This document shows positions 9,102 through 17,077 of a DNA stretch of 64,000 nt, piece by piece. The notes under the pieces are model-generated. The model had not been told where the DNA came from, did no database searches, and was given only the letters and a program-made list of their open reading frames with translations. Source of the stretch: CAYNHF01 sp964397045 (GTDB lineage: Bacteria; Actinomycetota; Acidimicrobiia; Spongiisociales; UBA5794); contig CAYNHF010000003.1 in the NCBI GenBank assembly GCA_964397045.1, positions 62,001 to 126,000 of the forward strand, given 5' to 3'. Each line of letters starts with the position of its first letter. The first letter of the stretch is position 1. The position numbers were made by a program, and so were the translations under genes.

Positions 9102-9791
9102 ATGAGTACACATGTCGAAACCGGCCAGGCCTACGCACCTTCGGTGCCGCAGTCCTCGAGCCGCTGGATGCCCTGGGTGGTCGGCGCAGTCGTGGCCGCC
9201 GTGGCGATCGCTGCCATCCTGGCGGTGAATGCGAATGTCGGGACCGAAACCGAGGCGGTCGCGGCCGTCAACAGTGCCGGGCTCACGCAGGGAGCGCAGG
9301 CAGAAGCTGATCGTCTCACCGGCTTGGCAGCCGCCACCGGTGCTGCTTCCAGCCCGGAGCTTGCCCGGTCGCTGCAGGTCGAGGCCGACCGGCTCACCGG
9401 ATTGGCTTCCCAGTTCGCAACGCAGGCGCCTGGATCTGTCTTCACCCAGGAGCGGGTCCGTGCCCAACAGGCCGAAGCCGCCCTCGTGCCGAGCGAGTAC
9501 ACCACCGATACGGCCATCGCAGGCGAGAACAATCTCTCCGGGCCCGGCTTCATCGGGCAGGATGCGGGTTTGGACGAAATCCAGGTCTCTACGGTGGCGA
9601 CCAGCTCCGTACTGACCCCGATCGTTACGCAGCAGATGCAGGGCTTCATCGATCGGCTCAGCCGGCAGGAGTTGCAGGCATCTTCCGGCCCCGCGACGTT
9701 CAGCCCCGAAGCCGTTGTCGGAGTCTTCAACCCGGACATCTGGATTCAGCCGAGCAGCTCAGGCGGCGAGAAGCGTCACGAGCCTCGCTAG
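9102..9791 (+). CDS. Membrane-anchored protein of unknown function with AEADRLTGLA repeats
   Basis: 229 residues. A short cytoplasmic N-terminus is followed by one transmembrane segment at about residues 23-45 and an exported region. That region has two copies of a decapeptide, AEADRLTGLA and VEADRLTGLA, about 27 residues apart, then an Ala/Gln/Ser-rich tail. I do not recognise the family. The ATG has AAAGGGAG upstream and is the clear start. The gene stands alone and ends in a strong hairpin shared with the convergent SARP gene. Confidence 0.7.
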   Translation: MSTHVETGQAYAPSVPQSSSRWMPWVVGAVVAAVAIAAILAVNANVGTETEAVAAVNSAGLTQGAQAEADRLTGLAAATGAASSPELARSLQVEADRLTGLASQFATQAPGSVFTQERVRAQQAEAALVPSEYTTDTAIAGENNLSGPGFIGQDAGLDEIQVSTVATSSVLTPIVTQQMQGFIDRLSRQELQASSGPATFSPEAVVGVFNPDIWIQPSSSGGEKRHEPR

Positions 9792-9825
9792 CCAGCTACC
9801 AACTATCCGGCCTCAGTGCCGATAC

Positions 9826-9854
9826 GGGGAGGTCACCCACCGGGTGGCCTCCCC
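9826..9854. terminator. Bidirectional hairpin between convergent genes
   Basis: The stem is 13 bp (GGGGAGGTCACCC with GGGTGGCCTCCCC, one G-U wobble in RNA) with a 3-nt ACC loop. It lies 34 bp after one stop and 19 bp from the end of the opposing gene. There is no U-tract, as is common in GC-rich actinobacteria. Confidence 0.75.
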
Positions 9855-9872
9855 ACCTTGGGTTCGGCAAGC

Positions 9873-12800
9873 CTATTCAGCTCGCCCAGAGAGTGGCCCT
9901 TCGCCGGGAAGCAGCACCGGCTGCAGCGGCAGATCGTCTCCAGTGGCCGTCGTCCGGGCCAACTCCATTTCGTAAGCGGCGAGTTCATCGTCCCTTCCTG
10001 CGTCTCGTGCCATCGCGATCAGGAGGCGGAGCGCTGCGGTTCTGCTGGCTCGTGCTCCCACCTGCTCGGCAAGGTCCCGGGCCTCCAACACCTTGGTCTG
10101 CGCCGTCGCCGGGTTATCTGCGCCGAGTGCAGCACTGGCGGCATCGAGACGGGCATAGATCTGGTGGAGTGGAAGTCCGGCTTCGTCTGCGGCCGTGATT
10201 CCGCGTTCCAGCGCTTCGAGCGCGGCCGAGGGGGCACCCCGACCCATTTCGCTGCGGCCGATCAGGCGCCACGCTTCGGCCAGCCTGGCGTTCTGATCCA
10301 GCAGCCACGCTCCACACTCCTCCGCCCGATCCCACCGACCCAGCGCAAGCGAGGCCCAACCCAGCCACACCGTTGGCACCGTCGCATATACGTGGCCCAC
10401 CGTCAGCGCAGCGTAGGCGGCGTCTTCGAACCGGGTGGCTGCCGCTTCGGTCTCGCCGCGCAGCAGCAGCACATTGCCCTGCCACTTGGTTGCTTCCGCC
10501 AGCAGCACGGAATCGTCGAGGTCTGCTGCCATTGCAGAGAGCGCATCGGCGTGGACCGCCATCTCGCCCAGGTTGCCCTGCTCCATTGCCAGCCAGACCC
10601 GCCCTGCGATGAGCCGGGCGCCATCGATCGACGCCGCAGCCGGCTCGGTGGCGTGCAGCCACCGTTTGGCGTCGCGGCGGTAGCCGGCGGCGAGCCAGAA
10701 CCGTCCTAGATTGCCCACGAGCCGTAGCGCCGCGTGATGGTCGCCGCTCTCGAACGCCGCCGTCACGGCCTTCTTGAGATTGGCCTGCTCGCGGTCGAGG
10801 CGGCGCAACCAGAGTGCCTCGTCTGGGCCGGCCAACAGCTCGTAGGCAGTGGCGGCGACCGCGGCGTAATAGTGGACGTATCGAGCGGGAATCTCCGCAT
10901 CGAACGGTGCCGCCTGGTCGATGGTGAAGTACCGCACGACCTCCAGCATGCTGTAGCGGACTCCGTCGGTGCGGTCGACCGTCAGCAGCGAGGCGTCGAC
11001 CAGTTCGTCGAGCATGTCAAGAATCCGACCGTCGCCGGGCGAGTCGCCGCCGCAGATCTCTTGCGCTGCCGTGAGTTCGAATCCACCCCGGAAGACGGCG
11101 AGACATCGCATCAAGTGCCGCTCGGCTTCGCCGAGCAGACCGAAGCTCCACTCGAGCGAGGCCTCGAGGCTCCGGCGGCGGTTGGCCGCGGTACGAGGAC
11201 CATCCAGGGCCCCAATCCCACGACGCGACGCGATCGCGATGTCGTTGAGCGACAAGAGCTTGAGGCGGGCCGCGGCCAGCTCCAGCGCCAGCGGGATCCC
11301 TTCCAGATGACGGCAGATGTCACCGACCAATGATTCGGTGTCTGCGGTCACCGCGAAGTCCGGGTCGACGAGCCGGGCCCGGTCCTCGAACAGTCGCACA
11401 GCGTCGGACAAGGCGGGCGTGGCGCCCGGGCGTTCCTGTGGCGTCAGCAGCGGCGGCACCACCCAGACCACACCACCCGGCAGCGGGGGAGCGACTCTGC
11501 TGGTGCCCAGGATGGTGACGCGGGGGCACCTCGCAAGGATCTCGGCGACCAACGCCACCGCGGACTCGTCGAAAGCCTCCATGCCGTCCATCACGACGAG
11601 CACTTCACGGTCATACAGGGCCTGCACCAGCGCGGTGCCCGCTGTGTCCTCAACTTCAACGAACATGGCCTGGGTCAAGGACTCTGCTACCTGGTCTGCG
11701 GTCTCGACCACTTCGCCGTCGACGTGGAACACGCCGTGCTCGACGTCATCCAACAGCCCGGCTGCCACCTCCAGAGCGAGCCGCGACTTGCCGATCCCGC
11801 CGAGGCCCGTCAACGTGACCAACCGGTGCGTCGTAACCGCCCGTCGCACGGCGACGAGTTCGGCTTTCCTTCCGATGAACGGCGTGACGGCTCCCGGCAG
11901 ATTGCTGCGCAGCGAGCCACCCCCGCGCAGCGGCGGGTGGGCCTCGGCTTCGGCTCCCTGCAGCTGGTAGATGGTGGCCGGGCGCCTGATGTGATGCAGG
12001 CGGTGTGGCCCCAGATCGACCAGGCTCAGGTCGTCCGGCAGCTGATTTGCGATCACTCCGGCCGTGATCTCACTCACCAGGATCTGCCCCCCGTTACAGA
12101 CACCCGCCATGCGGGCCGCGAGGTTCACCGGCGGGCCGAAGTAGTCGCCTTCTCGCGGCACCACGTCACCGGTCGAAATCGCCTGCTTGACCTCGAGCCC
12201 GTCAACCCGGTCCCAGTCCCGCGCTGCGATTTCCACGCGAATGCTGGTTGCGGCCGCGACCGCGTCGGTCGCTGAGGTAAACACCGCGGCGAAACCGTCC
12301 CCGGTGTGCTTGAAGATCGATCCGTGGTGGTCGGCAATCACCTGGCGAACGAGCTCGTCGTGGGCAACCAACGCTTCCCGCATCGCCTCGGGATGCTTCT
12401 CCCATTTGCGGGTGCTGCCCTCGATATCGGTGAAGAGAAACGTGACGGTTCCTGAGGGGAATCTGGTCGCGGGATCGGTTTCGGCAAGGGAGCGATCCTG
12501 CAGCAGGATGCGCTCTTCGAGTTCGCGCAATTCGGGCGACGGGTCGATCCCGAGTTCCTCACCGAGCACCTGCCTGGCCGCCTGGTACGCCTGCAGCGCC
12601 TCTGCTTGTCGACCCGTGCGATACAGCGCCGTCATCAGCAGTGCCCGCAACCGCTCGCGGTACGGGTGTTGCGCCACCAAAGACTCCAACTCGCCAACCA
12701 GTTCGGCGGTCTGCCCGGCTGCGAGATCGGCGGCGACCCGTTCCTCGAGACAGGTGACCCGCAGCTCTTCGAGCCGCCCGACCTCGGGATTGGCGAAGTC

Positions 12801-13241
12801 CTCGTATTCGAATTCGGCGAGGGCCGGTCCGCGCCACAAGTCGAGCGCCTGTCGAAACGTTGCAGCCGCTTCGGCGGGGTTGGTCGATCGGCGGCCGGCT
12901 TTGAGTAGCAGCTCGAACCGGGCGGCGTCGATGTGGTCCGGCGCGACTGCGAGGCGGTATCCGGAACCTTCGGTCACGAGCAACGAATCGGTTGCGCTGC
13001 CCTTCGAGCGCTCCGGTTCGAGCCCATCTCGCAGTTTGGAGATGTGATACCGCAACGTACGTCGCGCCGCTTCCGGCGGGGTGTCCCCCCAAACGGCATC
13101 GATGAGGCGATCCGCGGACACCATCTGATTGGGGTGAATCAGCATGACGGCCAGCAGGGCCCGTTGCTTGGGAGCGGTTACCGCAATCGGTCGCCCTTCG
13201 CTCATTACTTGTAGCGGCCCGAGAATGCCGAACTCGACCAT
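9873..13241 (-). CDS. SARP/BTAD regulator fused to class III nucleotide cyclase, STAND ATPase and TPR
   Basis: 1122 residues. Residues 1-100 are an OmpR/SARP-type winged helix and about 105-250 the bacterial transcriptional activator domain. Residues 262-430 are a class III adenylate/guanylate cyclase domain with both metal aspartates (D272 in TDIEGST, D315 in TGDGF) and the transition-state pair N373/R377 (VNLAAR), so it could be catalytically competent. From about 450 there is an NB-ARC/STAND ATPase with Walker A GLGGIGKS (479-486), then C-terminal TPR-like helices. Similar cyclase-ATPase-TPR regulators are known in mycobacteria, usually with a LuxR output, whereas here the output is an N-terminal SARP domain. 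It is divergent from the ECF sigma gene, about 110 bp away, which suggests joint regulation. The ligand is unknown. Confidence 0.9.
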   Translation of the reverse strand: MVEFGILGPLQVMSEGRPIAVTAPKQRALLAVMLIHPNQMVSADRLIDAVWGDTPPEAARRTLRYHISKLRDGLEPERSKGSATDSLLVTEGSGYRLAVAPDHIDAARFELLLKAGRRSTNPAEAAATFRQALDLWRGPALAEFEYEDFANPEVGRLEELRVTCLEERVAADLAAGQTAELVGELESLVAQHPYRERLRALLMTALYRTGRQAEALQAYQAARQVLGEELGIDPSPELRELEERILLQDRSLAETDPATRFPSGTVTFLFTDIEGSTRKWEKHPEAMREALVAHDELVRQVIADHHGSIFKHTGDGFAAVFTSATDAVAAATSIRVEIAARDWDRVDGLEVKQAISTGDVVPREGDYFGPPVNLAARMAGVCNGGQILVSEITAGVIANQLPDDLSLVDLGPHRLHHIRRPATIYQLQGAEAEAHPPLRGGGSLRSNLPGAVTPFIGRKAELVAVRRAVTTHRLVTLTGLGGIGKSRLALEVAAGLLDDVEHGVFHVDGEVVETADQVAESLTQAMFVEVEDTAGTALVQALYDREVLVVMDGMEAFDESAVALVAEILARCPRVTILGTSRVAPPLPGGVVWVVPPLLTPQERPGATPALSDAVRLFEDRARLVDPDFAVTADTESLVGDICRHLEGIPLALELAAARLKLLSLNDIAIASRRGIGALDGPRTAANRRRSLEASLEWSFGLLGEAERHLMRCLAVFRGGFELTAAQEICGGDSPGDGRILDMLDELVDASLLTVDRTDGVRYSMLEVVRYFTIDQAAPFDAEIPARYVHYYAAVAATAYELLAGPDEALWLRRLDREQANLKKAVTAAFESGDHHAALRLVGNLGRFWLAAGYRRDAKRWLHATEPAAASIDGARLIAGRVWLAMEQGNLGEMAVHADALSAMAADLDDSVLLAEATKWQGNVLLLRGETEAAATRFEDAAYAALTVGHVYATVPTVWLGWASLALGRWDRAEECGAWLLDQNARLAEAWRLIGRSEMGRGAPSAALEALERGITAADEAGLPLHQIYARLDAASAALGADNPATAQTKVLEARDLAEQVGARASRTAALRLLIAMARDAGRDDELAAYEMELARTTATGDDLPLQPVLLPGEGPLSGRAE

Positions 13242-13348
13242 ATCGGTGATACCTCGGTGCCAGGATATCGGCGCCGGGCTCCGGTCGCGGCTGCGCGTGG
13301 ACCTGAAACCATTCCTAGGCTGGTGGTGTCCATCGAAAGGAAGCCGGA

Positions 13349-13891
13349 CTGCAGGACGCCCCGACCCCCGCCGACCTGCTCGCAGGCGCCTTGCGCGGCG
13401 AGCCCTGGCCGTGGCGAAGACTCGTCGAGAGCTACGCCGGGCTCGTGTGGGCGGTGGCCCGCAGCTTTGGGCTGGATGGCCAGACTGCCGCCGACGTGAG
13501 CCAGACCACCTGGCTCAAGCTGATCCAGTACGGATCGACCATCCGCGACGGCGACAAAGTGGGTTCGTGGCTGGCGACAACTGCTGCCAACGAGGCCCGG
13601 CGGATCCTGCGGTCCCGGCAGCGTGAGTCTTCGGCAGCCGTTATCGACGCCGGGGTGCTCGACCCCGGTCCGCGACCCGAACAGGCAGTGCTCGACGCAG
13701 AACTGGCTTTGGAGCTGCAGGCCGCCGTGGCCTCGCTTTCTGCCGAATGCCGCCAGCTCCTGCTACTGCTGCTCGTGGAGCCACGCCTGAGCTACGAAGA
13801 GATCGGCGTGGTCCTCGACAAACCGGTGGGCAGCATCGGCCCCACCCGCGGCAGGTGTTTGGAGCGGCTGCGCGGAATCCTGGGCACCTAG
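13349..13891 (+). CDS. ECF-type RNA polymerase sigma factor
   Basis: About 180 residues. The sigma-2 region is visible in ADLLAGALRGEPWPW...LVESYAGLVWAVAR and DVSQTTWLKL. The sigma-4 helix-turn-helix is in LSYEEIGVVLDKPVGSIGPT with RGRCLERL. Homology-like sequence starts before the first usable TTG (13391). In-frame stops at 13304 and 13316 bound the start, and the only nearby candidate with a ribosome-binding site (AAAGGAAG) is a CTG at 13349. If CTG is not used, the gene starts at 13391 and lacks part of the first helix. The next gene, on the same strand, encodes the 151-aa beta-rich protein. Confidence 0.85.
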   Translation: MQDAPTPADLLAGALRGEPWPWRRLVESYAGLVWAVARSFGLDGQTAADVSQTTWLKLIQYGSTIRDGDKVGSWLATTAANEARRILRSRQRESSAAVIDAGVLDPGPRPEQAVLDAELALELQAAVASLSAECRQLLLLLLVEPRLSYEEIGVVLDKPVGSIGPTRGRCLERLRGILGT

Positions 13892-13941
13892 GCAGAAATG
13901 ATGTATCAAACCGCCTTCTCGATGCTCTTATCTACAAGACC

Positions 13942-14397
13942 ATGACCACCGAAGACCCAACCCTCAGTTCCGACGAGTCCTTCCTGGAGAGCTTCCGGGC
14001 CCTGCTCGTGGAGCCGCCTCCTGAGGCGGTCGCAGCTGCCGCCGTCGGAGTTATCGAGCGGCACGCAGTTCGGCGGCCGGCGATTCCTGCCGTCTACGAC
14101 TCGGTGTTCGAGGGAGTGCCGATCGGGGTGAGAGGCACCGGCCCCCGTTTGATCACGTTCGAGTCGGATGACGTGACGGTCGAGATCGAGGTCATCTCCG
14201 AGCGGTTTATGCAGATCGTGGGCCAGGTCGCCCCCGTTGCACCAGGCAGCGTCGAGGTCTCCGCCGGAGCGAGCGCCCACTCAGACACGGTCGACGACCT
14301 GGGCCGTTTCCAATTCGGTGACCTGGCGTCCGGGCCCTTCCGCCTAACGCTGCAAATCGAAGCCGGCGACTTCGAGACCGACTGGATCACGCTCTGA
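13942..14397 (+). CDS. Small beta-rich protein paired with the ECF sigma factor
   Basis: 151 residues. Residues 1-45 are predicted helical and acidic. The rest is beta-rich, with a segment reading like a carboxypeptidase-regulatory or transthyretin-like fold (IVGQVAPVAPGSVEVS, then a GRFQFGDLASGPFRL turn) and a C-terminal TDWITL. There is no signal peptide, membrane segment or zinc anti-sigma motif. From memory, proteins of this shape recur between ECF sigma genes and CHAT genes in actinobacteria, but I know of no characterised function. It lies 50 bp after the sigma gene, probably in the same transcript, and converges on the CHAT gene with 1 bp between stops. A role as sigma-factor partner or CHAT substrate is inference. 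Confidence 0.72.
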   Translation: MTTEDPTLSSDESFLESFRALLVEPPPEAVAAAAVGVIERHAVRRPAIPAVYDSVFEGVPIGVRGTGPRLITFESDDVTVEIEVISERFMQIVGQVAPVAPGSVEVSAGASAHSDTVDDLGRFQFGDLASGPFRLTLQIEAGDFETDWITL

Positions 14398-14398
14398 C

Positions 14399-17077
14399 TC
14401 AGCCTGCTCCGAAGCAGACGAATGCCCCGGCAACCACCGGATCATCCCCGGCCGCGCGGCGGGCGGTCACCAATGCGGCGGACGGATCGGCTCCTGCAAC
14501 CAGGTGCTGATGGAACGCCGTGACGAAACGGCGGGTATCTCTGGTGTCCGGGACGGGCACAACACTGCCGATGAGCGTGCGGGTGCCCTGCGCGAGCAGC
14601 GAGGCGGCCAATCCCAGCATCTCGTTGCCGGGCCGGCCGGCAGACAGCCCAGACTCGCAGGCAGACAGCACGACGACCTCGGGGCTGCGATCGATCTGCT
14701 CCAGGTCGTGGACGAAGAGCGGGCCGTCGCCAAACTCCAGCGAAGAGAACATCGGGTTGTCCGGCCGGAACGAGCCATGGCAAGCGAGATGCGCCACCGT
14801 CGCTCCGTCGAGGGCACCCGCCACCTCTGCTGCTCGGGAACGGCGCGGAGTGAATCGGATCGCTTCCGGGTAGTACCTGCCGATCGAGCGGAGCTCACCG
14901 GCTGCTTCCTGCAGGTCGGGCCCCGCTGCGAGCACGACGTGGTCGCCTTTCGGGGTCGGTTGGAGCTGGCGTCGATACCAGAGATCTGCCGAGGGCGCGA
15001 CCACGATGGGTCGATCTTGCAGTGAGGGGAGTAGCGCCCAGGGCAGTGCCGCCAAGGAAGGTGGTGGTACCAGAACGAGCGGGGCATCCCCCAGTCGGAG
15101 CGGCTGCAACCGGTGGTCGAGTGTTGCGGCGGCATGCAGCGCAGCCGCTCGGTCGGCTTCGCGGGAGCGTTCGCTGCGATCGGGACGGGCCAACCGGTTC
15201 AATGCCGATCGCAGTGCGGTCGCTTCGGCAAGGATCGGCGCAGCGGCGCCCAGCCGAATGAGCCGGCTCCGGCCCGCCATAATCACTGCAACGAGTTCGT
15301 CTTCGGTTTCCGCCAGCGAGACCAGGATTCGTTCGTGCAACACGCTGCGTAGCTCGACCGGCGTAGCGAGGTGCGCCACCTCGGCGTGTGCGCCGGGGGA
15401 GCGCTGCCGGCTGCGGTGCCGGATCGCCTCCTGCAACCGCGATTGCTTTTGCAGTAGGTCGGTGGGGTCATCGCCTTCGATTTCTGCTTCGCGAATCTCG
15501 GCGACGAGGCCGCGGAGGCCGGTCAGCTCCGCAGCAAGCGCGGCGTCTGCGGGTGGGCGAGCTGGAGTGAACCGCATGGTCCCGGCACGGGTGCGCTCCA
15601 TCCACGAGAACACGCGCGATGGAGTGCCGCTCGCGACGGCGAGCCGTAGCCCGAGTTCTCCCAGGTCGGCGCCAAAGGTACGGAGATGGGCGCGAATGTC
15701 GGTGGCACCTGCTAACGCCTGGTAGCGGTCGAGCGTGTTGAGTCCCTCGGCGGCGGCTCGGGCCGCCCCTGCCGGGTTTCCTGAGGCGAGGCAATGGGCC
15801 GCTTCGACCGCCCGGTACTCCACCCGGTATTCGAGTGGAGCACGGCTCAGGAAGGGCTTGGCTTCGGCCAGGTGCAACTCGGCGATCGCAGACTCACCAC
15901 GCGTGGCGGCAATCCGACCGGCGGTCAGATGAGCCTGGAGTGCAGCAGTTCGGAGTCCGGCGGCCTGCGAACGCTGTGCCATCCGCTCGGCGGCGACGCG
16001 GTCGGCCTTGCGGGCTCGCCCGCTGGCTGTGGCCGCCGTGAGCTCGAGGATCCGCGCCTGCCATCGCCAGCCGGGGCGGTGTTGGGCGGCGAAGGCGCGG
16101 CGAGCCCTGCGCGCCGACATCTCGGCGGCGGAGGGATCCTGGTCGACCAATGAGGCGTGGGCGTACAGCAGCATCGTCTCTGCCGCGTCTGCGGCGGCTC
16201 CTGCAGCGTCGAGTTCGGAAGCCGTGGTCGCCGCCAGGGCGCGGGCTTCGGCGGCGAGGCCGGCAGAGAGCAACATGGTGCAGCGATCGTTGCGCAACTC
16301 GCCCAGCGGCATGCCGAGCCGGCGGAATTCGGCGTCTGCGTCGGCGAATCGTGCCTCGGCGGCGGCGAAGTCGCCTCCCAGCGCGGCAACCCAGCCGAGG
16401 TTGTTGTCCATGTCGGCGACCGAGGCCTCCAGGCCTTCCCGGCTGTAGAGCCGTCGAGCTGCCTCCAGCTTTGTCGCGGCCTCCACCGTTCGACCCTGGA
16501 ATGCGTAGTGCAACCCCCAGCTATTGAGCGCCTGGGCCTGCATTCTGACGTCGCCGAGCAGACGAAACGTCTGCTCGGCCATGGCGAGTGAGGCTTCGGC
16601 CTGCCGCTGGGTCTCGGCAGATGGCACCTGGCGCTGCAGCACCTGAGCGCGCTGCATTTCGAGGACCCCCGCCTCGGCCCCGGTGAGGACGGCCGCGGCT
16701 CGGTCGAGTTGTTCGAGGGCCTCTGCGGGCCGGCCCGCATGGGTGAGCGGGCCGGCCATCGACATGCGGGCCAGCGCCGCGAGGCGGGCTTCACCTGACG
16801 ATTCCGCGACCTCTACCGCAGCGTCGAAGGCAGCGAGGGCGGCATCGACCCGGCCCATGTAGAGCAGAGCCCTTCCTTTGGCCCGTCCGGCGATGGCAGC
16901 GGCAGCAGGGTCGCCGACGTCGGAGGCCTCACCGATGATCCGCTCAGCCTGCTCGAGTGCCGCCGATGGATCGTCATCGACCAGATCGAGCAGCGCCTCG
17001 GCCGCGTTCAGGGAAGTGTCCAACAAACCTGCCTTGTCGTCTGGGCTACCCGCAAGCAGGCGAAAACAGATCCGCAC
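14399..17077 (-). CDS. TPR-CHAT protease
   Basis: 892 residues. About 500 residues of Ala/Leu/Arg-rich TPR-like helical repeats are followed by a linker helix region and a C-terminal CHAT domain (caspase/separase-related cysteine peptidase). The catalytic dyad is intact: H767 in HLACHGSF and C807 in VVLSACESG. There is no signal peptide, so it is cytoplasmic. Its start lies inside the end of the subtilase gene (32-nt overlap), so the two are co-transcribed and probably translationally coupled. CHAT-TPR proteins act as switchable proteases whose TPR region senses a partner. In type III-E CRISPR systems one cleaves a sigma-factor-associated protein, which makes the neighbouring ECF gene notable. 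Confidence 0.88.
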   Translation of the reverse strand: MRICFRLLAGSPDDKAGLLDTSLNAAEALLDLVDDDPSAALEQAERIIGEASDVGDPAAAAIAGRAKGRALLYMGRVDAALAAFDAAVEVAESSGEARLAALARMSMAGPLTHAGRPAEALEQLDRAAAVLTGAEAGVLEMQRAQVLQRQVPSAETQRQAEASLAMAEQTFRLLGDVRMQAQALNSWGLHYAFQGRTVEAATKLEAARRLYSREGLEASVADMDNNLGWVAALGGDFAAAEARFADADAEFRRLGMPLGELRNDRCTMLLSAGLAAEARALAATTASELDAAGAAADAAETMLLYAHASLVDQDPSAAEMSARRARRAFAAQHRPGWRWQARILELTAATASGRARKADRVAAERMAQRSQAAGLRTAALQAHLTAGRIAATRGESAIAELHLAEAKPFLSRAPLEYRVEYRAVEAAHCLASGNPAGAARAAAEGLNTLDRYQALAGATDIRAHLRTFGADLGELGLRLAVASGTPSRVFSWMERTRAGTMRFTPARPPADAALAAELTGLRGLVAEIREAEIEGDDPTDLLQKQSRLQEAIRHRSRQRSPGAHAEVAHLATPVELRSVLHERILVSLAETEDELVAVIMAGRSRLIRLGAAAPILAEATALRSALNRLARPDRSERSREADRAAALHAAATLDHRLQPLRLGDAPLVLVPPPSLAALPWALLPSLQDRPIVVAPSADLWYRRQLQPTPKGDHVVLAAGPDLQEAAGELRSIGRYYPEAIRFTPRRSRAAEVAGALDGATVAHLACHGSFRPDNPMFSSLEFGDGPLFVHDLEQIDRSPEVVVLSACESGLSAGRPGNEMLGLAASLLAQGTRTLIGSVVPVPDTRDTRRFVTAFHQHLVAGADPSAALVTARRAAGDDPVVAGAFVCFGAG

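Noticed and set aside
9816..10709. 297-aa open frame on the plus strand
   Set aside because: Antisense to the TPR end of the SARP regulator; no protein-like segments.
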